Under the pieces are notes generated by a model, which saw only the letters and a list, made by a program, of their open reading frames with translations, ran no database searches and was not told the DNA's origin. The translations under genes were made by a program, and so were the position numbers. This document shows positions 1-6,798 of a stretch of 7,740 bases of DNA, piece by piece; position 1 is the stretch's first letter; the number at the start of each line of letters is the position of its first letter. The stretch covers positions 1 through 7,740 of the forward strand of contig CAJXXO010000114.1 in the NCBI GenBank assembly GCA_913062655.1, in the 5' to 3' direction. Source of the stretch: an uncultured Bacteroidota bacterium. Its GTDB lineage: Bacteria > Bacteroidota > Bacteroidia > Chitinophagales > S012-47.

Positions 1-294
1 ATTTTCCCGCACATTGGGTCCAAAAATAAAATCCCCATCCACACCCAACAACCAGTTGCTTCGTGTCTTATACAAAAAGGCTCCGCCTACATTGGCATGA
101 AAACCAAACCGATCGGCAAAGTCGCCCGCTGGGAAAAAGGTGCCACCATGAATCTCAAGAATGGGCAACTGTACCGGCCTTTTTTCCTGGTCGGCAGGCT
201 GTGCCAGAAGGGCAGAAGGGATGAAGAAAAGCAGTAGGCTTGACCAGGCAATTTGTCTAAAGTAGTGACCTATGTTTGCGGTAAGCATGCACAT
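1..294 (-). CDS. Exported protein, probable outer-membrane beta-barrel (N-terminal part, cut by window edge)
   Basis: This is an open minus-strand frame with no stop before the window edge, giving 98 codons from the ATG at 294 (96 from the in-frame ATG at 288; I cannot choose between them). Residues about 1-17 form a mildly basic n-region. A hydrophobic core (SSLLLFFIPSALLA) follows and ends in an A-L-L-A/Q site typical of signal peptidase I, so the protein is exported by Sec. The mature part begins QPADQEKRPVQ. It then shows alternating aromatic, glycine and polar residues (LEIHGGTFFPAGDF, FGFHANVGGAFLY, WLLGVDGDFIFG) that resemble strands of the small outer-membrane barrels common in Bacteroidota. 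That is inference from pattern; I do not recognise a named family. It is transcribed away from the sugar-nucleotide operon and shares its upstream region, so a functional link is possible but not shown. Confidence 0.75.
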   Translation of the reverse strand, partial: MCMLTANIGHYFRQIAWSSLLLFFIPSALLAQPADQEKRPVQLPILEIHGGTFFPAGDFADRFGFHANVGGAFLYKTRSNWLLGVDGDFIFGPNVREN

Positions 295-361
295 TTCATT
301 TTAGATTTGACCAGCCGTGTAATACTTCCCCGAAAGATGTGCCGTTTTCCATGGACTGCCG

Positions 362-393
362 TCTGAAAAGGGACCTGTGAATGGCTATCTTTG
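362..393 (+). promoter_or_regulatory. Candidate Bacteroidota-type promoter for the sugar-nucleotide operon
   Basis: A perfect TAnnTTTG box (TATCTTTG, 386-393) is preceded, after exactly 20 bases, by TCTG (362-365), which matches three of the four bases of the TTTG -33 element of the main Bacteroidota sigma factor. Transcription would then start near 398-402, giving a short leader of about 15 bases before the ATG at 416. A box this short occurs by chance about twice per strand in a window of this size, so the support comes from its position and spacing. Confidence 0.45.
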
Positions 394-407
394 CGCGGTA
401 AAAATAC

Positions 408-412
408 AGGAA
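408..412 (+). promoter_or_regulatory. Possible ribosome binding site supporting the 416 start
   Basis: AGGAA lies three bases before the ATG at 416. The spacing is short and Bacteroidota rely little on Shine-Dalgarno pairing, so this is weak evidence. It still favours 416 over the next in-frame ATG at 431, which has only an A-rich stretch upstream. Confidence 0.35.
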
Positions 413-415
413 TTG

Positions 416-1549
416 ATGAGAAAAATTCAGATGGTGGACCTCGCCACGCAGTACCAGCACATGAAGCCAGAGGTGGACGAGGCGCTCCAGGCGGTAATTG
501 ATAGTTGTGGTTTTATAAATGGCGGTCCGGTGAAGGATTTCGCCCGGGAGTTGGCCGATTATCTTCAGGTACATCATGTTACTCCGTGTGGAAACGGTAC
601 CGATGCGCTGCAAATTGCGTTGATGGCCCTGGACGTGCAGCCTGGCGATGAGGTCATAACTACGCCTTTTACCTTTGTGAGCACCGCTGAGGTAATTGCT
701 TTGTTGCAGCTAAAACCCGTATTTGTCGATATACAATCCGATACATTCAATATTGACGTGAAGCAGATCGAATCGGTTATCACGCCAAAAACAAAAGCCA
801 TCATCCCCGTGCACTTGTTTGGGCAAGCGGCCGACATGGCCCCGCTGATGGAGCTGGCCCGGCAGCATAATATTGCCGTAATCGAGGACAATGCACAAGC
901 TACTGGCGGACGGTACACCTTCCCCGATGGTACCGAAAAAATGTTGGGCAGCATAGGCGACATTGGTTGCACCAGTTTTTACCCTACCAAAAACCTCGGT
1001 GGGTACGGTGATGGCGGAGCACTTTCGGCCAATGACGAAAACCTGGCCCATGCCATACACTTAATTGCCAACCATGGCTCCGATCGCAAATACTACTACG
1101 ATGCAATTGGGGTAAACTCCCGCTTAGACACGCTGCAAGCCGCCATCTTGCGCGCTAAGCTCAAGCGATTGGATGCGTATAATGCCAACAGACGAAAAGC
1201 GGCTGATCAATATGATGCTTTGTTTGCTGAAAACCCGGCATTAACTACCCCTTACCGGGCTCCATATGCTTACCATGTATTCCATCAGTATACCCTGCGC
1301 ATAGTTGATAAGCGGGATGATCTGCAACAATACTTGCGGGAACACGATATTCCCAGCATGATTTACTATCCGGTACCGTTGCACATCAGTAAGGCTTATG
1401 CTAAGTATGGATACCAACCGGGGGACTTTCCGGTTTCAGAGCAGATGGCCAAGGAGGTTATCTCGTTGCCCATGCACTCAGAGCTGGATGAAGAACAGAT
1501 TCATTACATCGCAGAAACCGTACAATCCTTTACTAATTCCAAATTATAA
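416..1549 (+). CDS. wbpE: WbpE-type PLP sugar aminotransferase (DegT/DnrJ/EryC1/StrS family)
   Basis: This cytosolic, PLP-dependent fold-type I aminotransferase most likely converts UDP-2-acetamido-2-deoxy-3-oxo-glucuronate to the 3-amino sugar using glutamate. Numbered from the ATG at 416 (377 aa), it opens with KIQMVDLATQY, as the family does. It has the cofactor phosphate loop GNGTDAL (59-65), VIEDNAQ with the pyridine-binding Asp158, and the Schiff-base Lys192 in TSFYPTKNLGGYGDGGA. The later motif GVNSRLDTLQAAIL is typical of WbpE. Family members are usually about 360-380 aa. The frame stays open back to a GTG at 377, adding 13 residues (NGYLCAVKIQEL) that look unlike the family and overlap the candidate promoter, so I chose 416; ATG 431 is also possible. 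It is the first gene of the operon, 3 bases before ugd. Alternatives are 3-keto-6-deoxy-hexose aminotransferases of the FdtB/QdtB type, since a dTDP-glucose dehydratase lies downstream. The wider family is certain and the WbpE assignment is probable. Confidence 0.9.
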   Translation: MRKIQMVDLATQYQHMKPEVDEALQAVIDSCGFINGGPVKDFARELADYLQVHHVTPCGNGTDALQIALMALDVQPGDEVITTPFTFVSTAEVIALLQLKPVFVDIQSDTFNIDVKQIESVITPKTKAIIPVHLFGQAADMAPLMELARQHNIAVIEDNAQATGGRYTFPDGTEKMLGSIGDIGCTSFYPTKNLGGYGDGGALSANDENLAHAIHLIANHGSDRKYYYDAIGVNSRLDTLQAAILRAKLKRLDAYNANRRKAADQYDALFAENPALTTPYRAPYAYHVFHQYTLRIVDKRDDLQQYLREHDIPSMIYYPVPLHISKAYAKYGYQPGDFPVSEQMAKEVISLPMHSELDEEQIHYIAETVQSFTNSKL

Positions 1550-1552
1550 TCG

Positions 1553-2866
1553 ATGAATATTGCAGTAGTAGGCACCGGCTATGTTGGGCTGGTCACCGGG
1601 ACCTGTTTTGCGGAAACCGGCAATCATGTGATTTGTGTGGACATTGATGCCGCCAAAGTGCAGAAGATGAAGAATGGTGAGGTACCAATTTATGAGCCTC
1701 ATCTGGATGTATTGTTTGAGCGCAATATTCGTCAGGGGCGGCTGCAATTTACCACCGATCTAAAAGAAGCAGTAGACCAATCGCAGATCATCTTTCTGGC
1801 CCTGCCAACACCACCCGGTGAAGATGGCTCGGCTGATCTGTCGTATGTATTGCAAGTGGCCGATCAGTTGGGGAAGATGATTGAAGAATATAAGATCATC
1901 ATCGATAAGAGCACCGTACCTGTAGGTACTGCAGAAAAGGTGCACGCTGCTGTAGCCAAGCACGCCACAGTAGACTTTGATATCGTATCCAACCCTGAGT
2001 TTCTCCGTGAGGGTTTTGCGGTGGACGACTTTATGAAACCCGACCGGGTGGTGATCGGCACCTCATCGGATAAAGCACGCGAGATATTGGATGACCTGTA
2101 CAAGCCCTTTGTCAGACAGGGCAATCCCATCATTTTCATGGATGAAAAGTCAGCAGAACTGACCAAATATGCGGCCAACTCTTTTTTGGCTACTAAGATT
2201 ACTTTCATGAATGAGGTCGCCAATTTTTGCGAGAAAGTAGGCGCAGATGTAGATAAGGTACGCGTAGGTATTGGCTCGGATACCCGTATCGGTAGGCGTT
2301 TTCTGTTTCCTGGTATAGGTTTTGGCGGCAGTTGCTTTCCCAAAGATGTGCAGGCCCTGGTAAAAAGTGGTAACGAATATGGCTACCACTTTGAAATCAT
2401 CAACAAGGTACTGGAAGTCAATGATAAACAGCGGGTGCTATTATTCGATAAGGTGATGGACTACTACGGGGGCCACTTACAAGGGAAAACCTTTGCGCTA
2501 TGGGGGCTGGCTTTCAAGCCGGATACAGACGACATTCGTGAGGCACCGGCCCTGTATTTGATCAAAAAGCTGGTGGATGCCGGAGCCAAAGTAGTGGCTT
2601 ATGATCCGGAAGCGATGGAGAACGTGCAGCAGCAAATAGGGGATGTAATCACCTATGCGGAGGATGAATACAGCGCCCTGGAAGGTGCTGATGCCTTATT
2701 GATTGCCACAGAGTGGTCGGTATTTCGCTCGCCAGCATTTGATAAAATGGCTGATAGCCTGAAAGAGAAGGTTATTTTTGACGGTAGAAACCTGTACGAT
2801 CTGGAGGATATGAAGGCACAAGGCTTCTATTATTCCAGTATCGGTAGGGCTGTCGTTCATCCGTAA
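1553..2866 (+). CDS. ugd: UDP-glucose 6-dehydrogenase
   Basis: This enzyme oxidises UDP-glucose to UDP-glucuronate with two NAD+, in the cytosol, by two successive oxidations through a cysteine thiohemiacetal. The 437 aa match the usual length of the bacterial family. The N-terminal Rossmann domain starts VVGTGYVGL (5-13). The sugar and catalytic motifs follow: STVPVGT (120-126), NPEFLREG (147-154, Glu149), ELTKYAANS (Lys205, Asn209), and FGGSCFPKD with catalytic Cys261 and Asp265. The C-terminal UDP-binding domain begins near residue 313 with FALWGLAFKPDTDDIRE. FGGSCFPKD places it in the UDP-glucose branch, unlike the second dehydrogenase at 4433, which has VGGHCIGVDPYYL. The start is 3 bases after the wbpE stop with no Shine-Dalgarno sequence, so translation is probably coupled. 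Its product is the substrate of the next gene. Confidence 0.96.
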   Translation: MNIAVVGTGYVGLVTGTCFAETGNHVICVDIDAAKVQKMKNGEVPIYEPHLDVLFERNIRQGRLQFTTDLKEAVDQSQIIFLALPTPPGEDGSADLSYVLQVADQLGKMIEEYKIIIDKSTVPVGTAEKVHAAVAKHATVDFDIVSNPEFLREGFAVDDFMKPDRVVIGTSSDKAREILDDLYKPFVRQGNPIIFMDEKSAELTKYAANSFLATKITFMNEVANFCEKVGADVDKVRVGIGSDTRIGRRFLFPGIGFGGSCFPKDVQALVKSGNEYGYHFEIINKVLEVNDKQRVLLFDKVMDYYGGHLQGKTFALWGLAFKPDTDDIREAPALYLIKKLVDAGAKVVAYDPEAMENVQQQIGDVITYAEDEYSALEGADALLIATEWSVFRSPAFDKMADSLKEKVIFDGRNLYDLEDMKAQGFYYSSIGRAVVHP

Positions 2867-2875
2867 AAGCTGACT

Positions 2876-3862
2876 ATGAAGCGCGTACTCATCACCGGTG
2901 CTGCTGGTTTTCTCGGCTCTCATCTCTGTGATCGATTCATGGAGGAAGGGTATGAGGTAATCGGTATGGACAACCTTATTACAGGCAACCTTAAAAATAT
3001 CGAGCACCTTTTTCCATTAGAGCGCTTCAGCTTCTATCACCACGATGTATCCAAGTTCGTCCACGTGTCGGGTGAGTTGGATTATATCCTCCATTTCGCT
3101 TCCCCTGCGAGTCCTATCGATTACCTGAAGATTCCCATTCAGACACTCAAGGTGGGAGCGATGGGAACCCATAATCTACTCGGACTGGCCAAGGAGAAAA
3201 ATGCCCGCATCCTGGTGGCTTCAACTTCGGAGGTCTATGGTGATCCGATGGTGCATCCACAGACCGAAGACTACTGGGGCAATGTGAACCCTATCGGTCC
3301 ACGAGGGGTATATGACGAAGCCAAGCGATTCCAGGAAGCCATTACCATGGCGTACCACCGCTTTCATGGCCTGGAAACTCGTATTGTGCGGATATTCAAT
3401 ACCTATGGCCCCCGAATGCGCCTCAATGACGGTAGGGTATTACCGGCCTTTATTGGCCAGGCCTTGCGAGGGGAAGACTTGACCGTATTTGGCGATGGTA
3501 CACAAACCCGTTCTTTCTGTTTTGTGGATGACTTGATCGAGGGTATCTACCGCTTGTTAATGAGCGATTATGTAGAGCCGGTAAATGTGGGCAATCCGGA
3601 CGAAATATCTATCCGCGACTTCGCAGAGGAAATTATCAAATTGACTGGTACAGATCAGAAAGTGATATATCAACCACTGCCCCAGGATGACCCGATGCAA
3701 CGGCAGCCGGACATAACCCGGGCCAGAGAGGTGTTGGGCTGGGCGCCTAAGGTGAGCCGGGCTGAGGGTTTGAAGGTCACCTATGCCTATTTTAAAAGCC
3801 TTTCCGAGGACGATTTATACAAAGTAGAACACAAGAGTTTCGATGACTACATCAAGCGATAA
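2876..3862 (+). CDS. uxs: UDP-glucuronate decarboxylase (UDP-xylose synthase)
   Basis: This short-chain (extended SDR) enzyme converts UDP-glucuronate to UDP-xylose and CO2 through a 4-keto intermediate with bound NAD+. The 328 aa begin directly at the nucleotide-binding strand, LITGAAGFLGSH (5-16), so there is no N-terminal membrane anchor and the enzyme is cytosolic. The UXS signatures are clear: HFASPASPIDYLKIP (73-87), STSEVYGDP (116-124, with Ser118 and Glu119), YWGNVNPIGPRGVYDEAKR (133-151) with the catalytic pair Tyr146 and Lys150, and GDGTQTRSF (207-214). These set it apart from RmlB and from 4-epimerases. It lies 9 bases after ugd, which supplies its substrate, so the two form a complete UDP-Glc to UDP-Xyl module. 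Its last 20 bases overlap the next gene in another frame. The tail (EHKSFDDYIKR) looks normal for the family, so this is not a read-through artefact. Confidence 0.95.
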   Translation: MKRVLITGAAGFLGSHLCDRFMEEGYEVIGMDNLITGNLKNIEHLFPLERFSFYHHDVSKFVHVSGELDYILHFASPASPIDYLKIPIQTLKVGAMGTHNLLGLAKEKNARILVASTSEVYGDPMVHPQTEDYWGNVNPIGPRGVYDEAKRFQEAITMAYHRFHGLETRIVRIFNTYGPRMRLNDGRVLPAFIGQALRGEDLTVFGDGTQTRSFCFVDDLIEGIYRLLMSDYVEPVNVGNPDEISIRDFAEEIIKLTGTDQKVIYQPLPQDDPMQRQPDITRAREVLGWAPKVSRAEGLKVTYAYFKSLSEDDLYKVEHKSFDDYIKR

Positions 3863-4436
3863 TACCTATTTTGCCCATCCCACCGCAGTGGTAGATGAGG
3901 GCGCGGAGATCGGAGCCGGCACCAAAATCTGGCACTTCTGTCATATTATGTCTTCTGCCAAGATTGGGTCGCGGTGTAATTTTGGTCAAAATGTGATGGT
4001 GGCTAACGATGTGATACTCGGCAACAATGTGAAAGTGCAAAATAATGTCTCCATTTACACCGGTGTGGTATGCGAAGATGACGTGTTTCTCGGCCCGTCC
4101 ATGGTATTTACCAATGTGGTAAATCCCCGCAGTCATGTGAATAGAAGAGGCCAATACACAAAAACAACGGTGAAGCGAGGCGCCTCCATTGGCGCTAATG
4201 CTACTATAGTTTGCGGCCATGATATTGGTGAATTTGCCTTCATTGGTGCAGGAACGGTGGTAACCAAAGATGTACCCCCCTATGCCCTGATGGTTGGCAA
4301 TCCGGCCCGGCAGATCGGTTGGATGAGTGAATACGGCCACCGGTTGTACTTTGACGAGACAGGTACAGCCGTGTGTCCGGAAAGCCAGGAACGCTATCAA
4401 CTAGTTGATAATCAAGTGAAAAAGATACCTCAATGA
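3843..4436 (+). CDS. wbpD: WbpD-type UDP-3-amino-sugar N-acetyltransferase (left-handed beta-helix)
   Basis: This acetyl-CoA-dependent enzyme most likely acetylates the 3-amino group of UDP-2-acetamido-3-amino-2,3-dideoxy-glucuronate made by the WbpE-type gene at 416. Of 197 aa, residues about 11-95 and 113-145 carry hexapeptide repeats ([IV]-G-x-x-x, as in EIGAGTKIWHF, KIGSRCNFGQN, VILGNN, VKVQNN) that build a left-handed beta-helix trimer. Between them the loop FTNVVNPRSHVNRRG is a hallmark of WbpD/WlbB proteins. KRGASIGANATIVCG and ALMVGNPARQIGWMSE complete the match. The start at 3843 lies 20 bases inside uxs; the next Met (residue 36) would remove the first coils, so 3843 stands. The end overlaps the next gene in ATGA. 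After residue 160 the tail looks like a CxxC zinc ribbon with most cysteines lost. The 3-amino dTDP-sugar acetyltransferase FdtC is a less likely alternative. Confidence 0.92.
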   Translation: MTTSSDNTYFAHPTAVVDEGAEIGAGTKIWHFCHIMSSAKIGSRCNFGQNVMVANDVILGNNVKVQNNVSIYTGVVCEDDVFLGPSMVFTNVVNPRSHVNRRGQYTKTTVKRGASIGANATIVCGHDIGEFAFIGAGTVVTKDVPPYALMVGNPARQIGWMSEYGHRLYFDETGTAVCPESQERYQLVDNQVKKIPQ

Positions 4437-5722
4437 TTGCATCCTTATTACAAAAAGATACCAAGTTGGCCGTGATAGGCCTGGGATATGTAGGTTTACC
4501 TATAGCGTTGGAATTTGCCCGAAAGATCAGCGTGATCGGTTTTGACATCAATGCAGACCGGGTGGCGCAGATGAAAAAAGGCATCGATCCTAGTCAGGAG
4601 CTGGAGTCAGCAGCCTTTGAAGGTTGTGATATTCACTTTACTGCTGATCCGGCTGACCTGGCAGAGGCCACCTTCTTTATTGTAGCTGTACCTACTCCGG
4701 TAGACAAACACAATGTACCTAACCTGAAGCCCCTTTTAGGCGCTTCTGAGACGGTTGGGAAGGTGCTGAAGAAGGGCGATTATGTGGTCTATGAGTCTAC
4801 CGTTTACCCGGGTTGTACGGAAGAGGATTGTATTCCGGTACTGGAGCAGGAGTCCGGGCTCAAGTTTGTTGAAGATTTCAAAGTAGGCTACTCTCCAGAG
4901 CGCATAAATCCCGGAGATAAAGAGCACACCCTCTCTCGCATAATTAAGGTAGTATCGGGGTGCGATGATGAATCATTGGAGATTATTGCCAAGACCTATG
5001 AAATTGTGGTGGAAGCGGGTGTCCATCGCGCACCGGCCATCAAAGTGGCAGAAGCCGCCAAGATCATTGAAAATACACAGCGCGATCTCAACATCGCCTT
5101 GATGAACGAACTTTCAAAAATATTTGACCTGCTCGACATCAATACCTTCGATGTATTGGAGGCCGCAGGTACCAAATGGAATTTCCTGCGCTTCTTCCCC
5201 GGATTGGTGGGGGGGCACTGCATCGGAGTCGATCCCTATTACCTGACTTACAAGGCTAGTGCCTTGGGCTACGACCCAGAGGTTATCTTGAGCGGTAGAC
5301 GTATAAATGACGATATGTCTTCCTATGTGGCCAAAAAAGTGGTGCAAAAACTGATCAAGTCTGACAAACACCTCAAAGCGGCTAAAGTCCTGGTGATGGG
5401 TACGACCTTCAAGGAGAATGTAAGCGATATCCGAAACAGTAAAGTAGCCGACCTGGTCCATGAGCTCAAAAACTACAGCCTCACCGTAGATGTAGTTGAT
5501 GCCTACGCGAATAGCGAAGAAGTATACGAAGAGTATGGGTATACCTTGAAAGAGGAGCCGGGCAAAGGGTATGATGCCATCATTGTGGCAGTAAATCATG
5601 CTCCATATCTTGAGATGGAGGAGGATTATTTCAAAGCCATCGGCAACGGTGATACCTTATTTGTCGACATTAAAGGTGTATTTAAAAATAAAATCCATAA
5701 CCTAGAGTACTGGTCGCTATAG
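4433..5722 (+). CDS. tviB: UDP-N-acetylhexosamine 6-dehydrogenase (TviB/WbpO type)
   Basis: This NAD-dependent nucleotide-sugar dehydrogenase probably oxidises C6 of UDP-GlcNAc or UDP-GalNAc to the uronate. The 429 aa fit TviB and WbpO, which are about 420-425. The Rossmann loop is VIGLGYVGLP (14-23). Then come VPTPVD (86-91), YESTVYPG (120-127), YSPERINPGDKEHTL (153-167), EAAKIIENTQRDLN (207-220, Lys210 and Asn214), AAGTKWNFL, and VGGHCIGVDPYYL with catalytic Cys263. The C-terminal UDP-binding domain includes VMGTTFKENVSDIRN. INPGDKEHTL and IENTQRDLNIA point to the TviB/WbpO branch rather than WbpA, so the true substrate (GlcNAc or GalNAc form) is inferred. It starts within the wbpD stop codon (ATGA), a sign of translational coupling. 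It could feed both the 3-amino-sugar branch and, with the 4-epimerase at 6799, a UDP-GalNAcA branch. Confidence 0.93.
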   Translation: MIASLLQKDTKLAVIGLGYVGLPIALEFARKISVIGFDINADRVAQMKKGIDPSQELESAAFEGCDIHFTADPADLAEATFFIVAVPTPVDKHNVPNLKPLLGASETVGKVLKKGDYVVYESTVYPGCTEEDCIPVLEQESGLKFVEDFKVGYSPERINPGDKEHTLSRIIKVVSGCDDESLEIIAKTYEIVVEAGVHRAPAIKVAEAAKIIENTQRDLNIALMNELSKIFDLLDINTFDVLEAAGTKWNFLRFFPGLVGGHCIGVDPYYLTYKASALGYDPEVILSGRRINDDMSSYVAKKVVQKLIKSDKHLKAAKVLVMGTTFKENVSDIRNSKVADLVHELKNYSLTVDVVDAYANSEEVYEEYGYTLKEEPGKGYDAIIVAVNHAPYLEMEEDYFKAIGNGDTLFVDIKGVFKNKIHNLEYWSL

Positions 5723-5735
5723 AAAACACAACCCC

Positions 5736-6794
5736 ATGGCAAAACATAAGTTGTTGATTACCGGTGGAGCCGGCTTTATTGGATCACACGTTGTTCGTCT
5801 GTTTGTCAATGCCTATCCTGACTACGACATTGTAAATCTGGATAAATTGACGTATGCCGGTAACCTGGAGAACCTGAAGGATATTGAGAATAAGCCCAAC
5901 TATCGCTTTATTAAGGGCGACATCACGGATGGAGACTTTATACAAAATCTTTTTGCCAGTGAGCATTTCGATGGCGTAATTCACTTAGCCGCAGAATCGC
6001 ACGTTGATCGTTCTATTTCCAATCCTTTGGCATTTGTGGTCACGAATGTGGTAGGCACCGTCAATCTACTCAACGCGGCTTTGGCCCATTGGAAAGATGA
6101 CCTTAGCCAAAAACGTTTTTACCATGTCTCTACCGATGAGGTATATGGTTCCCTTGGCGATACAGGACTATTCACCGAGACCACCCCATACGACCCCAAA
6201 AGCCCTTATTCAGCATCCAAAGCCAGCAGCGATCACTTTGTGCGGGCCTATCACAATACCTATGGACTGAATGTGGTGCTGAGCAATTGTTCCAACAATT
6301 ACGGGCCTCACCAATTCCCAGAGAAATTGATACCGCTGTTTATCAATAACATCAAGCACAATAAGCCTTTGCCCGTCTATGGCGATGGCAAATACACCCG
6401 GGATTGGTTGTGGGTAGAAGACCATGCAACTGCAATTGATGTGGTATATCACAAAGGACGTATTGGGGAAACTTACAATGTTGGTGGCTTCAACGAATGG
6501 CAGAATATTGACCTGATTAAGGTGCTCTGCAAGACCATGGATGAAAAGCTGGGCAGAGAAACGGGCAGCAGCGAGAAGCTGATCACCTATGTCAAAGATC
6601 GGGCGGGGCACGATAGGCGGTACGCAATCGATGCTACCAAAATCAACCAAGAATTAGGCTGGGCACCCTCTTTACAGTTTGAAGAAGGCATAGCCAAGAC
6701 AGTAGACTGGTACCTGGCCAACGAGGAATGGCTGGATCACGTTACTTCGGGGGCATACCAACAGTATTACGAACAGCAATACGACCAACGCTAG
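5736..6794 (+). CDS. rfbB: dTDP-glucose 4,6-dehydratase
   Basis: This enzyme (RmlB/RfbB) converts dTDP-glucose to dTDP-4-keto-6-deoxyglucose, the branch point for L-rhamnose and many 6-deoxy or amino-deoxy sugars. It is a cytosolic extended SDR of 352 aa, a normal length. Visible motifs are LITGGAGFIGSH (7-18), LDKLTYAGNLENL (35-47), HLAAESHVDRSI (83-94), STDEVYGSLG (132-141) with the dehydratase-specific Asp134 and Glu135, YSASKAS with Tyr158 and Lys162, and NNYGPHQFPEKLIPL. RDWLWVEDH and DRAGHDRRYAID in the C-terminal half are also diagnostic. The gap from the previous stop is 13 bases, A-rich, with no Shine-Dalgarno sequence. No rmlA, rmlC, rmlD or other dTDP-sugar enzyme is in the window, so the end product cannot be told from here. 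Confidence 0.96.
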   Translation: MAKHKLLITGGAGFIGSHVVRLFVNAYPDYDIVNLDKLTYAGNLENLKDIENKPNYRFIKGDITDGDFIQNLFASEHFDGVIHLAAESHVDRSISNPLAFVVTNVVGTVNLLNAALAHWKDDLSQKRFYHVSTDEVYGSLGDTGLFTETTPYDPKSPYSASKASSDHFVRAYHNTYGLNVVLSNCSNNYGPHQFPEKLIPLFINNIKHNKPLPVYGDGKYTRDWLWVEDHATAIDVVYHKGRIGETYNVGGFNEWQNIDLIKVLCKTMDEKLGRETGSSEKLITYVKDRAGHDRRYAIDATKINQELGWAPSLQFEEGIAKTVDWYLANEEWLDHVTSGAYQQYYEQQYDQR

Positions 6795-6798
6795 CCCC

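Larger units (their letters stand above)
295..415. other. Divergent intergenic region
   Basis: These 121 bases separate the minus-strand exported-protein gene from the plus-strand sugar-nucleotide operon and must contain start signals for both. A plausible plus-strand promoter lies at 362-393. For the minus strand I see no clean TAnnTTTG box; the nearest is CATCTTTC (reverse complement of about 331-338), with two mismatches. I see no strong inverted repeat or riboswitch-like structure by eye. Confidence 0.6.

Noticed and set aside
252..278. TTTG (252-255) and a perfect TAnnTTTG box (TATGTTTG, 271-278) on the plus strand, as an upstream operon promoter
   Set aside because: The spacer is only 15 bases, shorter than the roughly 17-23 usual for this promoter type, and the elements lie inside the start of the divergent gene. 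The box at 386-393 has better spacing and position. It could still be a weak second promoter.
272..299. Minus-strand ATG at 299 opening a nine-codon frame that overlaps the exported-protein start, as a regulatory leader peptide
   Set aside because: A frame this short arises easily by chance, it shows no attenuator-like content, and nothing else supports translation.
574..1060. Long minus-strand open frames inside the aminotransferase gene, and similar ones inside the other operon genes
   Set aside because: They lie antisense to strongly conserved enzyme genes, have no recognisable motifs, and are shadows of the coding frame.
1553..5722. The two dehydrogenase genes as a tandem duplication
   Set aside because: They differ throughout in motif wording and belong to separate subfamilies, so they were brought together rather than recently copied.
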